A stretch of DNA of 64,000 nucleotides from CAYTEO01 sp964436825 (GCA_964436825.1 CAYTEO010000001.1:124001-188000); one strand, 5' to 3'. Shown: positions 51,481 to 60,381, numbered from the stretch's first letter. The notes: generated from the letters alone by a model not told the origin. Numbers and translations are program-made.

Positions 51481-52290
51481 CTAGCGGAACAGCTCCTTCA
51501 CCACGCCCCAGGTGATCTGCTCGTCCGGCACCGGATCGAAGTCGGCATAGAAGACGTCCCTGGGATCGAGCAGGGGCTGCTGCCCGATCCAGTAGGGCGA
51601 GCCCGACACCGGCCAGGGATCGAAGATGAAGTACCTGTCGTCGCCCGTGGCCGCGGTGCCCTGGTCGTTGTAGCCGGCGATGATCTTGGCGTGCCCGCTG
51701 CACTCCGCGATCTCGTCGACGGGCGGCGGATAGATGCCGTCCGGCCACCCGAAGTGATCGCACCAGATGATCGGGATGTTGTCGTCCAGGCACTGGATGA
51801 TGTAGGCCGGTGTCAGGGGCAGGAACCCCTGGTTGACCGGTCCCCAGATGTAGATCAGCGCCAGGCCGCGCGTCCACTGGAAGGCCGTGACGACCTCGTC
51901 GGGCAGACCGCTGGCCAGGGCGGAGCGGTCGAACATCCCCACCCCGTGGGTCTGCAGGATGCCGTCGCCGGGGATCTCGCCGCCGGACAGCTTGCCGTTG
52001 TCGTAGATCCAGTCCTGCAGGACCTTGTTGCCGCCACCGCCGCGGTAGAGCGAGATCATGGCGATGCAGGCGGGCACGCAGTAGTACCCGCAGTGCCGGC
52101 AGGCCGCGGCGGCATGGTTGGCGGCATGGACCACGGGGCCGCAGGGGTTGGGAACGGCCACGCACGGCATGACCGTGTCCTTGTGCTGCCAGAGCTGCGG
52201 GATGTTCAGGGTGACGACCTTGGCACCGGCCAGGGTCGGTGCCAGCAACAGGACTGCCAGCAGGCCGAGGAGCAATTGCCGTTTCTTCAT
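51481..52290 (-). CDS. Secreted C39-like cysteine protease-fold protein
   Basis: The protein has 269 residues with a signal peptide (LLLGLLAVLLLAPTLAGA). A papain-like fold is suggested by GYYCVPACIAMISLYRGGGG, where a Cys precedes a Pro-Ala-Cys and a helix, then SGHAKIIAGYNDQG (candidate catalytic His) and YFIFDPWPVSG (candidate Asp). This Cys, His, Asp order is that of the C39/C39-2 peptidases. Two other cysteines (HCG and VPC) could form a disulfide. Unlike bacteriocin exporters there is no ABC transporter domain. It may process or cross-link secreted proteins; the substrate is unknown. It is a single gene with its own terminator. Confidence 0.82.
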   Translation of the reverse strand: MKKRQLLLGLLAVLLLAPTLAGAKVVTLNIPQLWQHKDTVMPCVAVPNPCGPVVHAANHAAAACRHCGYYCVPACIAMISLYRGGGGNKVLQDWIYDNGKLSGGEIPGDGILQTHGVGMFDRSALASGLPDEVVTAFQWTRGLALIYIWGPVNQGFLPLTPAYIIQCLDDNIPIIWCDHFGWPDGIYPPPVDEIAECSGHAKIIAGYNDQGTAATGDDRYFIFDPWPVSGSPYWIGQQPLLDPRDVFYADFDPVPDEQITWGVVKELFR

Positions 52291-52370
52291 GGTACCGCCT
52301 CCCGTCGAGAGCCTCCGTTCGCTGGCGAGCGCAACGGGGTCGTTTGGCGACGGGAGAGGTTCTTACAGGA

Positions 52371-52400
52371 CCGGCCCGGCCGCCGCGGCGACCGGGCCGG
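52371..52400 (-). terminator. Hairpin after the first acyl-CoA dehydrogenase gene
   Basis: A 15-bp self-complementary stem with one wobble (52371-52400) lies 18 bases after the dehydrogenase stop. The downstream sequence lacks a U-tract, so termination is likely but not certain. Confidence 0.55.
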
Positions 52401-52418
52401 ATACCGGAAACGCTGCGT

Positions 52419-53564
52419 TCAGCCCAGTTCCCGGATGACGTGGCGGGCGATGACCAGCTTCTGGATCTCGCTGGCCCCCTCGTAGATGCGGGTCACGCGC
52501 ACGTCGCGGTAGTAGCGCTCGATGGGGTACTCCTTGACGTAGCCGTAGCCGCCGTGGATCTGCAGCGCCTCGTCGGCGCAGAAGCCGGCCGCCTCGGTGG
52601 CCAGCAGCTTGGCCATGGCCGCGGTCTGCGAGTAGGGCCGCCCCTGGTCCTTGAGCGTGGCCGCCTCCAGGGCCACCACCCGCGCCGCGTGCAGCCGCGT
52701 GGCCATCTCGGCGATCTTCTGCTGCACGACCGGCTGGTCGGTCAGCGGCCCGCCGAAGGCCTCCCGCTGCCTGGCGTAGCGCACCGCCTCCTGCAGGCAG
52801 GCCCGGCCGATCCCCAGGGCCTGGAAGGCGATGCCGATCCGCCCGCCGTCCAGGGCCTGCATGGCGATCTTGAACCCCTCCCCCTCCCGGCCGATGAGGT
52901 TGGCCGCCGGCACGCGGACCTCGTCCAGCTCCACCACCACGGTGTCGCTGGCGCGCAGGCCCATCTTGTCCTCCTTCTTGGCGATGTTCAGCCCCGCGGC
53001 GCCGCGCTCGACCAGGAAGGCGCTGATGGTCCGGTGCCCCGTGGTGCCCGGCTCCCGCGCCAGCACCACGTAGAACTGCGCCCGGGCGCCGTTGGTGACG
53101 AACAGCTTGCTGCCGGACAGGACGTAGTCGTCGCCGTCGCGGCGGGCGGTGGCCTGCAGGGCGGCGGCGTCGCTGCCGGCGCCGGCCTCGGTGACGCAGA
53201 AGGCGGCGATCTCCCCCTGGCACATGCGCGGCAGCACGCGCTGCTTCAGCTCCTCGCTCCCGAACAGGGCGATGGGGTAGCTGCCCACGCTGTTGTGCAC
53301 GCAGATCATCACCGCCACGCCGGCGCTGACCGCGGCCAGTTCCTCCACCACCAGCCCGTAGGCCACGGTGTCGGCCCCCAGCCCGCCATACTCCTGCGGG
53401 AAGGCCAGGCCGAAGAAGCCAAGCTCGCGCATCTTCTGCACCAGGTCGTCGGGCATGCCGTTGTCGTGGTCCATCTGCTCGGCGATGGGCGCGATCTCGC
53501 GGGCGGCGAAGTCGCGCACCATGTCGCGCAACATGGTCTGCTGCTCGGAGAGGGTGAAGTCCAT
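52419..53564 (-). CDS. Acyl-CoA dehydrogenase
   Basis: The protein has 381 residues, the standard short-chain length. It oxidises acyl-CoA to enoyl-CoA with FAD, passing electrons to electron-transfer flavoprotein. MDFTLSEQQTMLRDMVRDFA begins the N-terminal helical domain. The FAD and substrate region shows AAFCVTEAGAGSDAAAL, then GSKLFVTNG. The catalytic Glu is the one in RIYEGASEIQKLVIARHVI near the C-terminus. It is one of three related genes in this region; substrate specificity is unresolved but the gene neighbourhood favours short or branched chains. It has a hairpin downstream and a decayed gene upstream. Confidence 0.95.
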   Translation of the reverse strand: MDFTLSEQQTMLRDMVRDFAAREIAPIAEQMDHDNGMPDDLVQKMRELGFFGLAFPQEYGGLGADTVAYGLVVEELAAVSAGVAVMICVHNSVGSYPIALFGSEELKQRVLPRMCQGEIAAFCVTEAGAGSDAAALQATARRDGDDYVLSGSKLFVTNGARAQFYVVLAREPGTTGHRTISAFLVERGAAGLNIAKKEDKMGLRASDTVVVELDEVRVPAANLIGREGEGFKIAMQALDGGRIGIAFQALGIGRACLQEAVRYARQREAFGGPLTDQPVVQQKIAEMATRLHAARVVALEAATLKDQGRPYSQTAAMAKLLATEAAGFCADEALQIHGGYGYVKEYPIERYYRDVRVTRIYEGASEIQKLVIARHVIRELG

Positions 53565-53726
53565 GGGGTGTCCTTTCGGTCAACACAGCGTCGCGGTCGA
53601 CATCGGCATCAATGGTAGTCTCCACATCGGGTACGATCCAGCAGGATGCCACCTGCACTATCCCCGCCGTGACCACCCGGCCCAGGGTGGGAACCGTACA
53701 CGATATCACCCGCCGGGATGTGGATC
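53565..53726. other. Intergenic stretch before the first acyl-CoA dehydrogenase
   Basis: About 160 bases. I see only GAAAGGAC ahead of the dehydrogenase ATG and no clear promoter or repeat. Confidence 0.4.
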
Positions 53727-54763
53727 CTACCGTGCCATGGCCGCCCGCACGACCCGGAAACCGATGTAGTTGCCGGCAAAGCCCGGTTCCCCGAAACCAC
53801 GCGCCGCCGCACGGCACCCCGCGGCCTGGCTGTTCCAGAAACCGCCGCGGAGGACGCGGTGGTCTCCTGTCTGCGGTCCGACGGGGTCCGTCACCGGCGT
53901 CGAGGGATAGTTCCCCGCCAGTCCCAGCACCATTCCGAGACGTTGCCGTGCATGTCGAACAGGCCCCAGGGACTGGCCTGCTTGCCGGCGACCTCGTGGA
54001 CGACGCCCCCGGCGTTGCCGCAGTACCACCCGAGCTGGTCCAGCAGGGAGTCGTCGCAGTAGACGTTGGAGATCTCTCCGGTGGCGAAGGCCGTGGCGCT
54101 TCCCGCCCGGCAGGCGAACTCCCACTCGGCCTCGGTGGGCAACCGGTAGCCTTCGGCAGCGGCCAGATCGCCTCCGGCCACGCTCCACGTCGCATGGTCG
54201 TAGGTCCTGGACAGACCGTCCCGCAGGTTCAACCAGTCGCAGTACGCTGCCGCCCCGTACCAGGTCACTTGCACGACCGGTAGCGAGGGAGCATCGGTCG
54301 CGAACTCTCCATCGGCGAAGGTGATCCGACAGTCCGCCGCATCCAGGTCCAGCAACTCGACCGTCGAACCGTCCAGATGATCCTGCACGCTCCCGTTCCA
54401 GACGGTCACGTAGCCACGGTCGTACGCCCACTGGAGCATACCGGCGTAGTCCTGGTTGGTCACCTAGGTGGTCTCGATGTAGAAGCCGTGGGTGAGAGTG
54501 ACCTGGTGCTGGGTCTCGTCCGCGACTCTTCCCGGTTCATCCACCGGACTGCCCATGGCGAAGGTTCCCCCGGGCACGAAGACGAAACCCGTCGGCCCAC
54601 AGAGATAGTTCCCGATGAAGGTCACCGTGTCACCGGCCGCCAGGGTCAGCGTCTGCGGCGAGGGAACGGCAGGCGGGTACTGAACACAGCTTATCGGCTC
54701 CCGTTCACCGGCGACAAGCACGAAATAGAAAGCGATGCGGGGATGCCACGCCCAACGTGGCAT
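53727..54763 (-). pseudogene. Decayed SUMF1/formylglycine-generating-type surface protein gene
   Basis: The minus strand encodes a SUMF1/EgtB/PvdO-type domain in pieces. The N-terminal part (FVFVPGGTFAMGSPVDEPGR) ends in an in-frame TAG at 54464-54466 after FYIETT. The next codons continue in the same frame as VTNQDYAGMLQWAYDRGYV, then YRLPTEAEWEFACRAGSATA and HGNVSEWCWDW. At about 53917-53918 one base is missing relative to an intact reading frame (TGG-CGG where TGG-GCG-GGG is expected), so the C-terminal part (VTDPVGPQTGDHRVLRGGFW, YIGFRVVRAAMAR) is in another frame. Two independent lesions indicate loss of function, or sequencing errors. The 5' end is also suspect: the first ATG lies within a terminator hairpin and no signal peptide is present. 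Intact relatives are usually secreted. Confidence 0.85.
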
Positions 54764-54769
54764 CCCCGC
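54737..54769 (-). terminator. Hairpin after the second acyl-CoA dehydrogenase gene
   Basis: A perfect 14-bp stem (54737-54750 with 54756-54769) encloses CCCAA. It lies 28 bases after the dehydrogenase stop and is followed by a T-rich stretch without a long U-run. Confidence 0.75.
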
Positions 54770-54796
54770 TCGGTCACCGGACCCACTGCCGGAACG

Positions 54797-55942
54797 CTAC
54801 TTCCCCCGCAACCGCCGCGAGCTGATGACCAGCTTCTGCGCCTCGCTGGTCCCCTCGTAGATGGTCGTGATGCGCGCGTCGCGGAAGCGGCGCTCCACGG
54901 GGTACTCCTTGCTGTAGCCGTAGCCGCCGAAGATCTGCACCGCCTCGTTGGCGATCCAGTTGGCCGCCTCGCTGGCCGCCAGCTTGGCCATGGCGCTCTG
55001 CTCGCTGTAGCTCTGGCCCTGGTCCTTCAGCCAGGCGGCGCGCATGGTCAGCAGCCAGGCCGCCTCGTAGCGCAGGGCCATCTCGGCGATCTTCCACTGG
55101 ATGGCCTGGAACTTGGCGATGGGCCGGCCGAACTGCTCGCGGGTCTTGGCGTACTCGGTGGCCTCCTCCAGGGCGGCGCGGGCGATGCCCAGGGCCTGGG
55201 CGGCGATGCCGATCCGGCCGCCGTCCAGGGTCTTCATGGCCACGATGAACCCCTCGCCCTCCGGCCCCAGCCGCTGGCTGTCGGGAACCCGCACGTTGTC
55301 GAAGGCGAGTTGGGCGGTGTCCGACGCCCGGATGCCCAGCTTCTTCTCCTTGGCGATGACGGAGAAGCCCGGTGTCTCCTTCTCCACGATGAAAGCGTTG
55401 ATGCCGTGGTGCCGTTTTTCCGGCTCGGTCATGGCGAAGACGATCAGGATGTCGGCGTGGGCCCCGTTGGTGATGAAGTTCTTCATCCCGTTGATGACCC
55501 ACTCGTCGCCGTCGCGCACGGCCGTGGTCTGCTGGTTGGCGGCGTCGGTGCCGGCGTTGGGCTCGCTCAGGCAGTAGCAGCCCAGCTTCTCCCCCCTGGC
55601 CAGCGGGGTGAGGAACCTCTTCTTCTGCTCCTCGGTCCCGTAGGTCTCCAGCGGCCAGCAGACCAGGGAGTTGTTGACCGACATGATCACGCCGGTCGAG
55701 GCGCAGGCGGCCGAGATCTCCTCCATGGCCAGCACGTAGCTGACGGTGTCCAGCCCGGCGCCGCCGTACTCTGGGGGGACGTTCATCCCCATGAAGCCCA
55801 GCTCACCCAGCTTCTTGACCTGCTCGGCCGGGAAGTGCTCGTCGCGGTCCCACTGCGCCGCGTAGGGCGCCAGCTCCTTCTGGGCGAACTCGCGGGCCGC
55901 GTCGCGGATCATCCGCTGCTGTTCGGTCAGTGCGAAATCCAA
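54797..55942 (-). CDS. Acyl-CoA dehydrogenase
   Basis: The protein has 381 residues and is a paralogue of the neighbours at 52419 and 58116. MDFALTEQQRMIRDAAREFA opens the helical domain. CYCLSEPNAGTDAANQQTTA and GMKNFITNGAHADILIVFA form the FAD and substrate site. QIFGGYGYSKEYPVERRFRD and ITTIYEGTSEAQKLVI hold the catalytic Glu. Sequence style (NAGTDA, EGTSEAQ) is that of short-chain or butyryl-type enzymes. It leads into 3-hydroxyacyl-CoA dehydrogenase upstream (56004), suggesting joint action. Confidence 0.95.
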   Translation of the reverse strand: MDFALTEQQRMIRDAAREFAQKELAPYAAQWDRDEHFPAEQVKKLGELGFMGMNVPPEYGGAGLDTVSYVLAMEEISAACASTGVIMSVNNSLVCWPLETYGTEEQKKRFLTPLARGEKLGCYCLSEPNAGTDAANQQTTAVRDGDEWVINGMKNFITNGAHADILIVFAMTEPEKRHHGINAFIVEKETPGFSVIAKEKKLGIRASDTAQLAFDNVRVPDSQRLGPEGEGFIVAMKTLDGGRIGIAAQALGIARAALEEATEYAKTREQFGRPIAKFQAIQWKIAEMALRYEAAWLLTMRAAWLKDQGQSYSEQSAMAKLAASEAANWIANEAVQIFGGYGYSKEYPVERRFRDARITTIYEGTSEAQKLVISSRRLRGK

Positions 55943-56003
55943 GGCCGCCTCCTCGCTGACGATCGATCACCGTGCTCGGGGGACGGGCGAGCGCCGGTGG
56001 CGC

Positions 56004-56849
56004 TCACCCGGAGTAGTCGTAGAACCCCTTGCCGCTCTTGCGCCCCAGGTGGCCCGCGTCGACCATCCGCCGCAGCAGCGGGCAGGGGCGGTACTTGCTG
56101 TCGCCGAAGCCCTCGTAGAGGACCTCCATGATGTCCAGGCAGACGTCCAGGCCGATGAAGTCGGCCAGGGTCAGCGGCCCCATGGGGTGGGCCATGCCCA
56201 GCTTCATCACGGTGTCGATGGCCTCGCGGTCGGCCACGCCCTCCATCAGGCAGTAGATCGCCTCGTTGATCATGGGCATCAGCACGCGGTTGCTGATGAA
56301 ACCGGGGTAGTCCTCCACGGTGACCGGCACCTTGCCCAGCCCCTCGGCGATCTCCGTGATCCGCGCCAGCACGTCGTCCGCGGTGGCCTGTCCCTTGATG
56401 ACCTCCACCAGCTTCATCACCGGCACCGGGTTCATGAAGTGCATGCCGATGCAGCGCTCGGCGCGGCCGGTGCAGGCGGCGAGCTTGGTGATGGAGATGC
56501 TGGAGGTGTTCGAGGCGAGGATCGCCTCGGGCCCCAGCACCGCGTCCAGCTTCTCGAAGATCCCCTTCTTGACCTCGAAGTCCTCGAAGACCGCCTCGAC
56601 GGCCAGCTCCACGCCGGCGGCCGCGGCCACGTCCGTGGCGGGGGTGATCCGAGCCAGGGCGGCGGCCTTCTCGTCCTCGGTGAGGATCTCCTTCTTGACC
56701 TGCCGGTCCATGTTCTTGCCGATGGTCGCCAGGGCCCGGTCCAGCGCCTCCTGGGAGACGTCGACCAGGGTGACCTCGTGACCGTGCTGGGCGAAGACGT
56801 GGGCGATGCCGTTGCCCATGGTCCCGCCGCCGATGACCGCTACCTTCAT
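56004..56849 (-). CDS. 3-hydroxybutyryl-CoA dehydrogenase
   Basis: The protein has 281 residues, standard for HBD. It oxidises 3-hydroxyacyl-CoA to 3-ketoacyl-CoA with NAD(P). The NAD-binding loop is VAVIGGGTMGNGIAHVFAQH. The substrate region has ASNTSSISITKLA, GMHFMNPVPVMKLVEVI (catalytic His near GMHFMNP), and the C-terminal domain has YPGFISNRVLMPMINEAIYC and HPMGPLTLADFIGLDVCLDI. It lies between an acyl-CoA dehydrogenase and a thiolase, so the three steps of a beta-oxidation round are together, with hydration by the crotonase encoded at 32541. Confidence 0.95.
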   Translation of the reverse strand: MKVAVIGGGTMGNGIAHVFAQHGHEVTLVDVSQEALDRALATIGKNMDRQVKKEILTEDEKAAALARITPATDVAAAAGVELAVEAVFEDFEVKKGIFEKLDAVLGPEAILASNTSSISITKLAACTGRAERCIGMHFMNPVPVMKLVEVIKGQATADDVLARITEIAEGLGKVPVTVEDYPGFISNRVLMPMINEAIYCLMEGVADREAIDTVMKLGMAHPMGPLTLADFIGLDVCLDIMEVLYEGFGDSKYRPCPLLRRMVDAGHLGRKSGKGFYDYSG

Positions 56850-56888
56850 CTTCTACCTCCAGCTATCACCACAACTCGTTGCGCTGCC

Positions 56889-58076
56889 TCAGTCTCTATG
56901 GATCGCCATGGCCACGGCATCCCCGCCGCCCAGGCAGAGGGTCACGATCCCGTCCTTCACGTCGCGGTCCTCCATGGCGTGCAGCAGGGTCACCAGGCAG
57001 CGGGTGCCCGAGGCGCCGATGGGGTGGCCCAGGGCCACGGCGCCGCCGCGGACGTTGACCCGCTCGACCGGCAGGCCCAGTTCCCGGATCACGGCCACCG
57101 ACTGGGCGGCGAAGGCCTCGTTCAGCTCGAACAGGCCGTAGTCCTCCACCGACTTGCCGGTCTTCTCCAGCAGGTTCCGCACCGCCCGGACCGGCGCCAT
57201 CATGACCCACTCGGGATCGACCGCGCCGGTGGCGTAGGCCTCGATGGTCGCCCGGGCCGGCAGGCCGTGCTCGGCGGCGAAAGACTCGGCGCAGACCAGG
57301 GCGGCCGCCGCGCCGTCGTTGATGGTCGAGGCGTTGCCGGCGGTCACCGTCCCGCCGTCGCGCTTGAAGGCGGGGCGCAGCCTGGCCAGCTTCTCCACCG
57401 TCGTGTCGGCCCGCGGTCCCTCGTCGGTGTCGATCACCACGGGGTCGCCCTTGCGCTGCGGCACCTCCACCGGCACGATCTCCCGGGCGAACTCCCCGGC
57501 CGCCACCGCGGCCGCGGCCTTGCGCTGGCTCTCGGCGGCGAAGGCGTCCTGCTCCTCGCGGCTGATGCCGTACTTCTCCACCACCAGCTCGGCGGTCATC
57601 CCCATGTGGAAGTCGTTGTAGACGTCCCACAGGCCGTCGTGGACCATCAGGTCGGTGACCTGCCGGTGGCCCAGGCGCATGCCGTCGCGGGCGTCGAACA
57701 GGGCGTAGGGGATGCGGCTCATGTTCTCCATGCCGCCGGCCACCACGCACCGCTTGTCCCCCGCCTTGATGGCCTGGGCGGCCAGCATGACGCTCTTGAG
57801 CCCCGACCCGCAGACCTTGTTGACGGTGAACGCGCTGACACCGGTGGGGATCCCGGCACCGATGGCCGCCTGGCGGGCCGGGTTCTGGCCCAGGCCGGCC
57901 TGGACGACGTTGCCCATGATGACCTCGTCGACCAGGGCGGGGTCGAGGCCCGTGCGCTCGAGCAGGCCCCTGATGGCCGCCGCGCCTAGCCGGGGCGCCG
58001 GCACGCTCGCCAGGCCGCCCTGGAAGCGCCCGATGGGGGTGCGCACGGCACCGGCGATGATGACTCTCTCTGACAT
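56889..58076 (-). CDS. Acetyl-CoA acetyltransferase (thiolase)
   Basis: The protein has 395 residues from ATG 58076, behind GGAGG. It cleaves 3-ketoacyl-CoA with CoA or condenses two acetyl-CoA. The three catalytic regions are present: VNKVCGSGLKSVMLAAQA with the acyl-accepting Cys, GGAVALGHPIGASGTR with the His, and LCLGGGDAVAMAI with the second Cys. NPARQAAIGAGIPTGVSAF and GGMENMSRIPYALF are typical of acetoacetyl-CoA-type thiolases. It completes the local beta-oxidation set. Confidence 0.95.
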   Translation of the reverse strand: MSERVIIAGAVRTPIGRFQGGLASVPAPRLGAAAIRGLLERTGLDPALVDEVIMGNVVQAGLGQNPARQAAIGAGIPTGVSAFTVNKVCGSGLKSVMLAAQAIKAGDKRCVVAGGMENMSRIPYALFDARDGMRLGHRQVTDLMVHDGLWDVYNDFHMGMTAELVVEKYGISREEQDAFAAESQRKAAAAVAAGEFAREIVPVEVPQRKGDPVVIDTDEGPRADTTVEKLARLRPAFKRDGGTVTAGNASTINDGAAAALVCAESFAAEHGLPARATIEAYATGAVDPEWVMMAPVRAVRNLLEKTGKSVEDYGLFELNEAFAAQSVAVIRELGLPVERVNVRGGAVALGHPIGASGTRCLVTLLHAMEDRDVKDGIVTLCLGGGDAVAMAIHRD

Positions 58077-58115
58077 GTCTTCCTCCACTGCGGTGGCGCC
58101 GCGCGGCGGCGCCGG

Positions 58116-59255
58116 TCAGTCCCTCAGCAGGTGGCGGGCGATGACCAGCCGCTGGATCTCGCTGGTCCCCTCGCCGATCGTGCACAGCTTGGCGTCGCGG
58201 TAGAACCGCTCGACGGGGTAGTCCATGGTGAAGCCGTAGCCGCCGAAGACCTGGATGGCGTCGTAGGTCACCTTCATGGCCACCTCGCTGGCGAACAGCT
58301 TGGCCTTGGCGGCGGTGTCCGAGTACGGCTCACCGGCGTCCTTCAGCCGGCAGGCCTCCATCAGCAGCAGCCGGGCCGCGTCGATCTGGGTGCTCATGTC
58401 CGCCAGCATGAACTGGATGGCCTGCAGCTGGCTGAGCGGCCGGCCGAACTGGACCCGCTGCTTGGCGTAGTCGCGGGCCGCCGCGAAGGCCCCCTCGGCG
58501 ATTCCCAGCGCCAGCGCCCCGATGGAGATCCGCCCGCCGTCCAGGGTGGCCAGGAAGATCTTGAACCCCTCCCCCTCGGGTCCGAGCATGGCGTCGGCCG
58601 GCACCCGCACGTCCTCCAGCGTCAGGGGGGCGGTGTCGCTGGCCCGCATACCGAGCTTGTCCTCCTTCTTCTGGACGGTGAACCCGGGGGTGTCGGTGGG
58701 GACGATGAAGGCGCTGATGCCGCGGCCGTGGCCGGCGTCGGGGTCGGTCACCGCGGTGATGATGACCGCACCCGCGTAGTGGCTGTTGGTGATCCACTGC
58801 TTCTGGCCGTTGATGACCCACTCGTCGCCGTCGCGCACGGCGGTGGTCCGCGTCCCGCCGGCATCGCTGCCGGCACCCGGCTCGGTCAGGCCGAACGACA
58901 GCAGGTACTCCCCCTGGCAGGCGCCGGGCAGCCACCGCTGCTTCTGCTCCGCGGTGCCGTACTTCCAGATGGGCCAGCACCCCAGGCTGCAGTGGGCGGC
59001 GACGGTCAGTCCGTGGCTGCCGCAAACCTTGCCCAGTTCCTCGACGACCAGGGCGTAGCTGGTCATGTCGACCATGGTACCGCCGTCCTCGGGCGGGACG
59101 GTCAGGCCCAGCAGTCCGAGCTGCCCCATCTCCTTGACGGTCGCCAGGGGGAACTCGGCGGAGACGTCGATCTCGGCGGCGATGGGGGCCAGCCGGGTAC
59201 GGGCGAAGTCGCGGGTCATGTCGCGGATCATGCGTTGGTTCTCGGTCAGGGCCAT
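58116..59255 (-). CDS. Acyl-CoA dehydrogenase
   Basis: The protein has 379 residues. MALTENQRMIRDMTRDFART starts the helical domain; LSFGLTEPGAGSDAGGTRTT and GQKQWITNSHYAGAVII follow; IQVFGGYGFTMDYPVERFYR and CTIGEGTSEIQRLVIARHLL hold the catalytic Glu. Compared with its paralogues it has Gly before that Glu (IGEGTSEIQ). It heads the run of thiolase, hydroxyacyl-CoA dehydrogenase and a second dehydrogenase. GGGGAGGAG precedes its ATG. Its long upstream gap (about 230 bases) holds the end and terminator of the lamin-tail gene. Confidence 0.95.
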   Translation of the reverse strand: MALTENQRMIRDMTRDFARTRLAPIAAEIDVSAEFPLATVKEMGQLGLLGLTVPPEDGGTMVDMTSYALVVEELGKVCGSHGLTVAAHCSLGCWPIWKYGTAEQKQRWLPGACQGEYLLSFGLTEPGAGSDAGGTRTTAVRDGDEWVINGQKQWITNSHYAGAVIITAVTDPDAGHGRGISAFIVPTDTPGFTVQKKEDKLGMRASDTAPLTLEDVRVPADAMLGPEGEGFKIFLATLDGGRISIGALALGIAEGAFAAARDYAKQRVQFGRPLSQLQAIQFMLADMSTQIDAARLLLMEACRLKDAGEPYSDTAAKAKLFASEVAMKVTYDAIQVFGGYGFTMDYPVERFYRDAKLCTIGEGTSEIQRLVIARHLLRD

Positions 59256-59433
59256 GGGCTCCTCCCCGCAGGCGGCGCAGCCGCCGGGTCGCGTGTCGTC
59301 GTATGGAGTCTAGCGGGCAGCGCGCCGCCGGGCGGCGGCACACCATCAATGAACGTAGAACACCGGCCCGACTTTGTGAAGCATTTTATTGCGAAGCTGC
59401 TTGGATGACAGGAGGATAGCGGAGCAAACCGAT

Positions 59434-59464
59434 CCGCTCGCCGTCCCATCCGGACGGCGAGCGG
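59434..59464 (-). terminator. Hairpin after the lamin-tail protein gene
   Basis: A perfect 13-bp stem (59434-59446 with 59452-59464) encloses CATCC, 25 bases after the stop codon. The following bases are not U-rich. About 150 more bases up to the acyl-CoA dehydrogenase start show no other feature apart from an AT-rich patch near 59380. Confidence 0.7.
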
Positions 59465-59488
59465 TCGGGCCCGACGGAGCGGGCGGAC

Positions 59489-60109
59489 TCAGCGGTAGAG
59501 GGTCTTGATCCTGCCCCAGGTCGTCGGGCGCGCCGGGACCAGTCCCTCGCAGACGTTCGGCTGCCCCGGCGTCGGCGGACAGCCGGTGCCGGACGGTTCC
59601 AGCGTCCCCGCGTAGCCGTTGAGCCCGTCGCAGAGAATCCACTCCCCCTGCGGCAGGAACAGGGCCAGGGCGCGGTCGTCGTAGCCGATGTGCGCCGGGT
59701 AGATGACGACGTCGACGCGTTGCCCTCCCTGCCGCGGGTCACCGCGGTAGAGGCTGATCTCGTCGCCGCTGTTGTTGAGGCTCAGGCCGGTGACACTCAG
59801 CCCGACGTCCCGCTGCCACTGCTCGGCCTGGCTGCCGTAGAAGACCGCCGTCTCGCCGGGGGCGAGCAGGCCGAAGAGCTGCAGCTGGGGATCGTCGCCC
59901 AGGGCGTCGCTGACGTAATAGTCGACCAGGTCGACGGTCTCCGGACCGGTGTTGACCACCTCGAGCCACTCGTCGCCGCGGCTCTCGACCAGGCCGTTGC
60001 CGTCCCAGTCGGTGGCGGGATCGGGCAGCAGTTCCGAGAGCAGGACCGAGGCTCCGGCAACGGCTGCCGACAGGGAGAGGCAGAGGAACACCAGGAGCGA
60101 ACGACGCAT
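59489..60109 (-). CDS. Secreted lamin-tail-domain (LTD) protein
   Basis: The protein has 206 residues from ATG 60109, with a signal peptide (LLVFLCLSLSAAVAGASV). It then shows a lamin-tail/immunoglobulin-like domain: LSELLPDPATDWDGNG, RGDEWLEVVNTGPETVDLVD, FGLLAPGETAVFYGSQAEQW, LSLNNSGDEISLYRGD and RALALFLPQGEWILCD. The C-terminus (PTPGQPNVCEG, then WGRIKTLYR) is short and lacks a secretion-sorting domain such as Por. Such domains are common in surface proteins of FCB-related bacteria and may bind DNA, lipid or carbohydrate; this is inferred from the family. A terminator for the mutase operon lies between its start and the next gene. Confidence 0.88.
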   Translation of the reverse strand: MRRSLLVFLCLSLSAAVAGASVLLSELLPDPATDWDGNGLVESRGDEWLEVVNTGPETVDLVDYYVSDALGDDPQLQLFGLLAPGETAVFYGSQAEQWQRDVGLSVTGLSLNNSGDEISLYRGDPRQGGQRVDVVIYPAHIGYDDRALALFLPQGEWILCDGLNGYAGTLEPSGTGCPPTPGQPNVCEGLVPARPTTWGRIKTLYR

Positions 60110-60283
60110 CGGACGTCTCCAGTCCGGGAGGCGGTACGGGAGGCGCCGGCGACGAGCCAGCTTCGTGCCAGCCCGCCGCTGTGCCGTCCGGGGCGGCGCG
60201 CGGACGATCGACCGCCGTGGTCCGACAGCGGGAGTTGTCGGCGTCGCGAAAACCGTCGTCGGGGCGGGACAGGACACGAGGGT

Positions 60284-60323
60284 GGAAAAAAGAGGGACAC
60301 GGCATGCGGGGATGCCGTGTCCC
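60284..60323 (-). terminator. Rho-independent terminator of the mutA-mutB-meaB operon
   Basis: A perfect 12-bp stem (GGGACACGGCAT, 60294-60305 with 60312-60323) encloses GCGGGG and is followed on the minus strand by TCTTTTTTCC. It is about 85 bases after the meaB stop. Confidence 0.85.
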
Positions 60324-60381
60324 CCACCATGGCCCGAGAGGGGGTACGGACCATGGGAGAGCAAATGCCTGTTATTCTAAA

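Noticed and set aside
54464..54466. TAG read through as pyrrolysine or other recoding
   Set aside because: A second lesion (a missing base near 53917) and the lost 5' end point to decay, and no pyrrolysine genes are seen.
54737..60323. Hairpins at 54737 and 60294 as copies of one repeat element
   Set aside because: They share only GCGGGGATGCC-like bases in different stem positions; each is a plain terminator of its own gene.
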